A stretch of 64,000 bases of DNA from Phallusia mammillata (taxonomy: Eukaryota; Chordata; Ascidiacea; Phlebobranchia; Ascidiidae), in NCBI GenBank assembly GCA_003260075.1, contig QLIY01000060.1, positions 1 through 64,000 of the forward strand, read 5' to 3'. Made by a program: the position numbers and the translations under genes. Below, one piece after another: positions 61,008 through 64,000 of the stretch. The notes below the pieces were generated by a model. The model had not been told where the DNA came from and made no database searches. It saw only the letters and a list, made by a program, of their open reading frames with translations. The number at the start of each line of letters is the position of its first letter. Within the stretch, counting starts at the first letter, position 1.

Positions 61008-62230
61008 TTAGATTTTATACACAGATTTTTCAATTCCATCTGGTGAATCAAGATAATCCAATGTACCCATGAATGTTTGACAATCATATTTGGGGCTGTT
61101 TCTGCCCCCCCCCCTGTACAACATTAGAAAATGCTAGATTTTGTACACAGATGTTTCGATACACCTGGTTAATTCACATACTACAGAGTACGGTAATTAT
61201 TGTGTTGGCTGCTTAACCCCCCCCCCAGAGAAGTTTAAGAAACACTTGTTTAAAGTAAAAGTGACTACACATGGTTATATGCCCAGAGTCAGACCAGACA
61301 GTTGTTTAAATTAAGCACTTGCGTTTCGAGGAGTTATAGAAACATCTTAGTTTCTAAGAGAAAATATATCGATGGAGTCCTCTGGCTCGGTAAACCAAAG
61401 CAAAATCAACTACAAAAGTAGCGGGATTAATTTATTTTTCCACGGTTCCGTAAAGTTGCCTGTTTCCATTGATCTGCACAAGGTTTATGTACAACATTAG
61501 AAAATGCTAGATTTTGTACACAGATGTTTCGATACTATCTGCTTAATTCACATACTGCATAGCACGGTAATTATTGTGTTGGCTGCTTACAAAGTTTGAG
61601 CTTGGACTGTGTTAAAAACGGCGGAGTAAGTCAGTAGGACAAGCGCTGGAGGCCCAATAAAATTGTAAACACAAAATAAATAAATAAAAATATTTTTCTT
61701 AAATACGTTTGTGACGGGTGACGGGTTTGCACCTTCGAGTTTGGGCCAACCTACAACTCTGCTGATGTGGCAGAGACTAGCAGAAGAATAGCTGAAATTT
61801 TTCAGAACGCGGTGTTATTTTCAAAAGTTCAACAACTTCTGTTAAAAATTGTACAAAAAGCTTTTCACAGAACTTCTTGACTACGTCCATTGATCACAGT
61901 TATTTTGTTCTCAATTTCGGCAAGTGCAATCATTTTTCTTGCTACTTCAGCATGTGATTCTTTAATTTTAATAGAGTACAGCTATCCATCATCGGGTAAG
62001 GCACGTGCAATTCTTAATGCACTGTACCCTGCATAAGCACCAAGTTCTAGGGCCAACTTTGGATTACATTCTTTCACCATGTCATCCAAGTGTTTTCCTT
62101 TCGTTATCCCAACATGCATTGTTTCTCTTGCAAAGTTGAGACAAAAGTAATCAATGGTGTCAATAACACTATTTACATCACCCTTTGTAGCATATTCCAA
62201 TATCTTAGAGGAAACTACTGTTGGATCCAT
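61008..62230 (-). pseudogene. COMT-like paralogue, broken
   Basis: The N-terminal part starts at 62,230 (MDPTVV) and follows the intact neighbour closely (GDVNSVIDTID, GITKGKHLDDMVKEC, ALELGAYAGYSALRIAR) to an in-frame TAG at 61,982-61,984. It then continues in the same frame with family-like sequence to about 61,868. A separate C-terminal piece (61,008-61,104; SPKYDCQTFMGT, then GIEKSVYKI and stop) abuts the C tract 61,105-61,114. Two further ends coding ETSVYKI-stop lie near 61,135-61,160 and 61,505-61,530. The Mg2+-binding centre of the protein is not found. Either a decayed tandem duplicate or a gene scrambled by assembly; the internal stop favours decay. Confidence 0.7.
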
Positions 62231-62236
62231 TATCAC

Positions 62237-63035
62237 ACTTAATTCTTACAAAACCTTTAAAGGTAAAAATGCATAATATCAATGACATGGTGGTGAACAA
62301 AGAAGATAGAGATCGAAATGAACCAGTGCGGTTTTATATATACCCCGGATAAAGGCATTAAATCGTATACATGTGCTCTTGCGATTGGCTCTTGCACAAT
62401 TACCACACAAAGCAGCGTCCAATCACAGCAAAAGTTGCATCTACATCTTAATTAACTGCAACAGGAAATATTTAAAAGTTCAAACATGATTTTGCAATCC
62501 AGTTGAATAAAACCGTTGCACCATTTGACTGCGAGCTTTGAGCTATCAAGTTAAAATGAGTTAATTACGTAAGCTACTATTTGAAATTTGCACAAATTAT
62601 ATCGCAACCGCTACAAATCCGTTCACTGTAAGCCGAAAAAGTTATATTTACTTAAAAAGAATTGCAATTTGTTACATATAAGCTCCCCCCCCCCTGGCTC
62701 TTGCACAATTACCACACAAAGCAGCGTCCAATCACAGCAAAATTGGCATCTACCCCCCCCCCTATTTGCCGTTTTTAAACGCTGCAAACCAAACCGCTGC
62801 TTTGAAAAGAGGAAACCATTGTACAAGTCAGTGCACCAATGTTATTAGCGCACACATGACTGAATTACCCCCCAGAAAACGCTGATGCTTGCGATCCCAG
62901 GCTATATATGGCAAATTTGTTGGATTGCTGCATATAGTCATTAGTGCAGCCGAGGTTGTACAATGCAAACATCGCGTTTCGTTTGTGGTGTGCTAAAACA
63001 ACTTTTACAGCTTTGCGCCAGTATATAGCCTACAT
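62237..63035. other. Intergenic with small duplicated blocks
   Basis: The GCGATTGGCTCTTGCACAAT block (62,380) recurs at 62,695, bounded by C10 tracts 62,685-62,694 and 62,753-62,762, followed by a relative of the 60,290-60,480 block. No supported coding sequence. Confidence 0.55.
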
Positions 63036-63963
63036 TAGTGTTTCTTAACCTTTTTTGCGCTCGTACCCTTTGAGCTTTCATAAAATTTTCTCGTACCCCC
63101 TTGTCTACAATGGCCGACGGAAGTAAATAAAATTGTAATAATAGGAATTAAACATAGTGTATTTATAACTGGTTGAATGCATGCATGAAAACAGTATTGT
63201 AAGTGGGACAAAACTAACCCGTTCTAGATATATAACAAAGTAATTTGATCTACAATTACAAATTAATGATTAAGCGACTGCCCTGAAAACAACACTCTGC
63301 TTTACGTAACGAAAACGAGGCCGTACAAAAACTATAGGTATGCGAACATAAGAAGTGGCGATTCCTAGTAAAGCGTGTTTTTTGAAACACGACGATTTGT
63401 AGCTTAATTTGGTAATGTTTTTGTCACAGAGATTTCTTCGGAGCACGGCGTTCGTGAACTATGGCCTAAATTATAATTGGCCTGTCTGAGGGCAAATTAC
63501 GATGAGTGGCTAAAACATTATATTCATCACTCTGCAGCAAATCATGCCGTTTTCTAAATAAAGCATCCAGCGGCTATTTAGAATGTGATAAAAAAAATCA
63601 TACCTGCCACAGGCTAGAGATCTTGTGCACTTTGAACAGCCTAAATCCTGCAGATGTTTCATCAATCGCTGTTGTCATCATCAGTGCGGGTTGACAACTG
63701 TGCTTAAAACGGGATTTATTTAAGCACGAAGGAAAAAATTAACGCAAGATGTGTATGGTGACATCACAGATAGCATATGACACTGGTGATAATTTTTAAT
63801 GTGTTTGAGAGGTTTTGTTTCTCAAATTAGAGTCCGCGGACTGCGTAAAAGACTTACAATTAAGTCTGCGACCAACTTACGACAAAATACTCTTTGCTTA
63901 AATCCATCATTTTATTGAGGCCGAGGACGTTTATAAGATGATCTGAAAAGGTTAAGAATCACA
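63036..63963. mobile_element. hAT-like element, decayed
   Basis: AGTGTTTCTTAACCTTTTTT at the left and AAAAGGTTAAGAATCAC at the right form imperfect hAT-style inverted termini about 925 bp apart. The left inner sequence (CTCGTACCC) also resembles hAT ends. I could not identify a target duplication and there is no transposase ORF. Confidence 0.5.
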
Positions 63964-64000
63964 CAGTTTCCGCATTTGCAGAAAACTTGACAGTTTACTA

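Overview
The window is animal nuclear DNA. The likely source is a solitary ascidian (Ciona-like tunicate). The reasons are: metazoan genes with compact GT-AG introns; AT-rich spacers full of short hAT-type and foldback elements; 3' splice-acceptor-like sequences just upstream of several start codons, as expected for tunicate spliced-leader trans-splicing; and a von Willebrand A / EGF / ZP membrane protein built like ascidian vitelline-coat proteins. The species is inferred, not proven.

Layout. 1-8,927 has no gene: a non-autonomous hAT element, several near-duplicate blocks, a SINE-like piece and AT-rich sequence. 8,928-12,170 (-) is an intronless RBM12-type RNA-binding protein. Head to head with it, 13,114-14,253 (+) is an intronless PRMT5-like arginine methyltransferase without the N-terminal TIM barrel. 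14,978-28,836 (-) is a 16-exon, six-domain gelsolin (710 aa). 32,043-44,206 (+) is a large signal peptide-VWA-EGF-ZP-TM gene (about 1,130 aa). It is followed on the minus strand by JMJD6 (45,611-48,284, about 381 aa), an orphan class A GPCR (49,690-51,744, 322 aa), the Integrator subunit INTS10 (53,027-58,162, 653 aa), an intact COMT-like methyltransferase (59,304-59,951) and a broken COMT-like paralogue (61,008-62,230). Exon lengths of the gelsolin, GPCR and INTS10 models add up to whole codons across all junctions, which is independent support for the splice models.

The dominant oddity is about 41 poly-C tracts, all C on the + strand. Thirty-seven are 10-12 nt long, essentially 10 plus adjacent natural Cs; four are 33, 40, 81 and 88 nt. 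Most short tracts sit exactly between two diverged copies of the same 50-1,200 bp segment. In JMJD6 two tracts stand where the invariant Leu-Phe-Pro codons should be and enclose a displaced copy of the next exon. I read the tracts as assembly gap placeholders (10 = minimum gap for overlapping contigs; long ones = sized gaps) written as C, with the flanking copies being unmerged haplotypes. Apparent exon duplications must be judged with that in mind.

Biologically the most interesting items are the PRMT5-like enzyme, whose product-specificity phenylalanine is replaced by methionine; the VWA-EGF-ZP gene, a candidate egg-coat protein with a degenerate MIDAS and twelve EGF-like units; a gelsolin lacking the C-terminal latch helix; and the GPCR with non-canonical DRY, CWxP and NPxxY positions. 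I found no prokaryote-type system, CRISPR array or rRNA gene.
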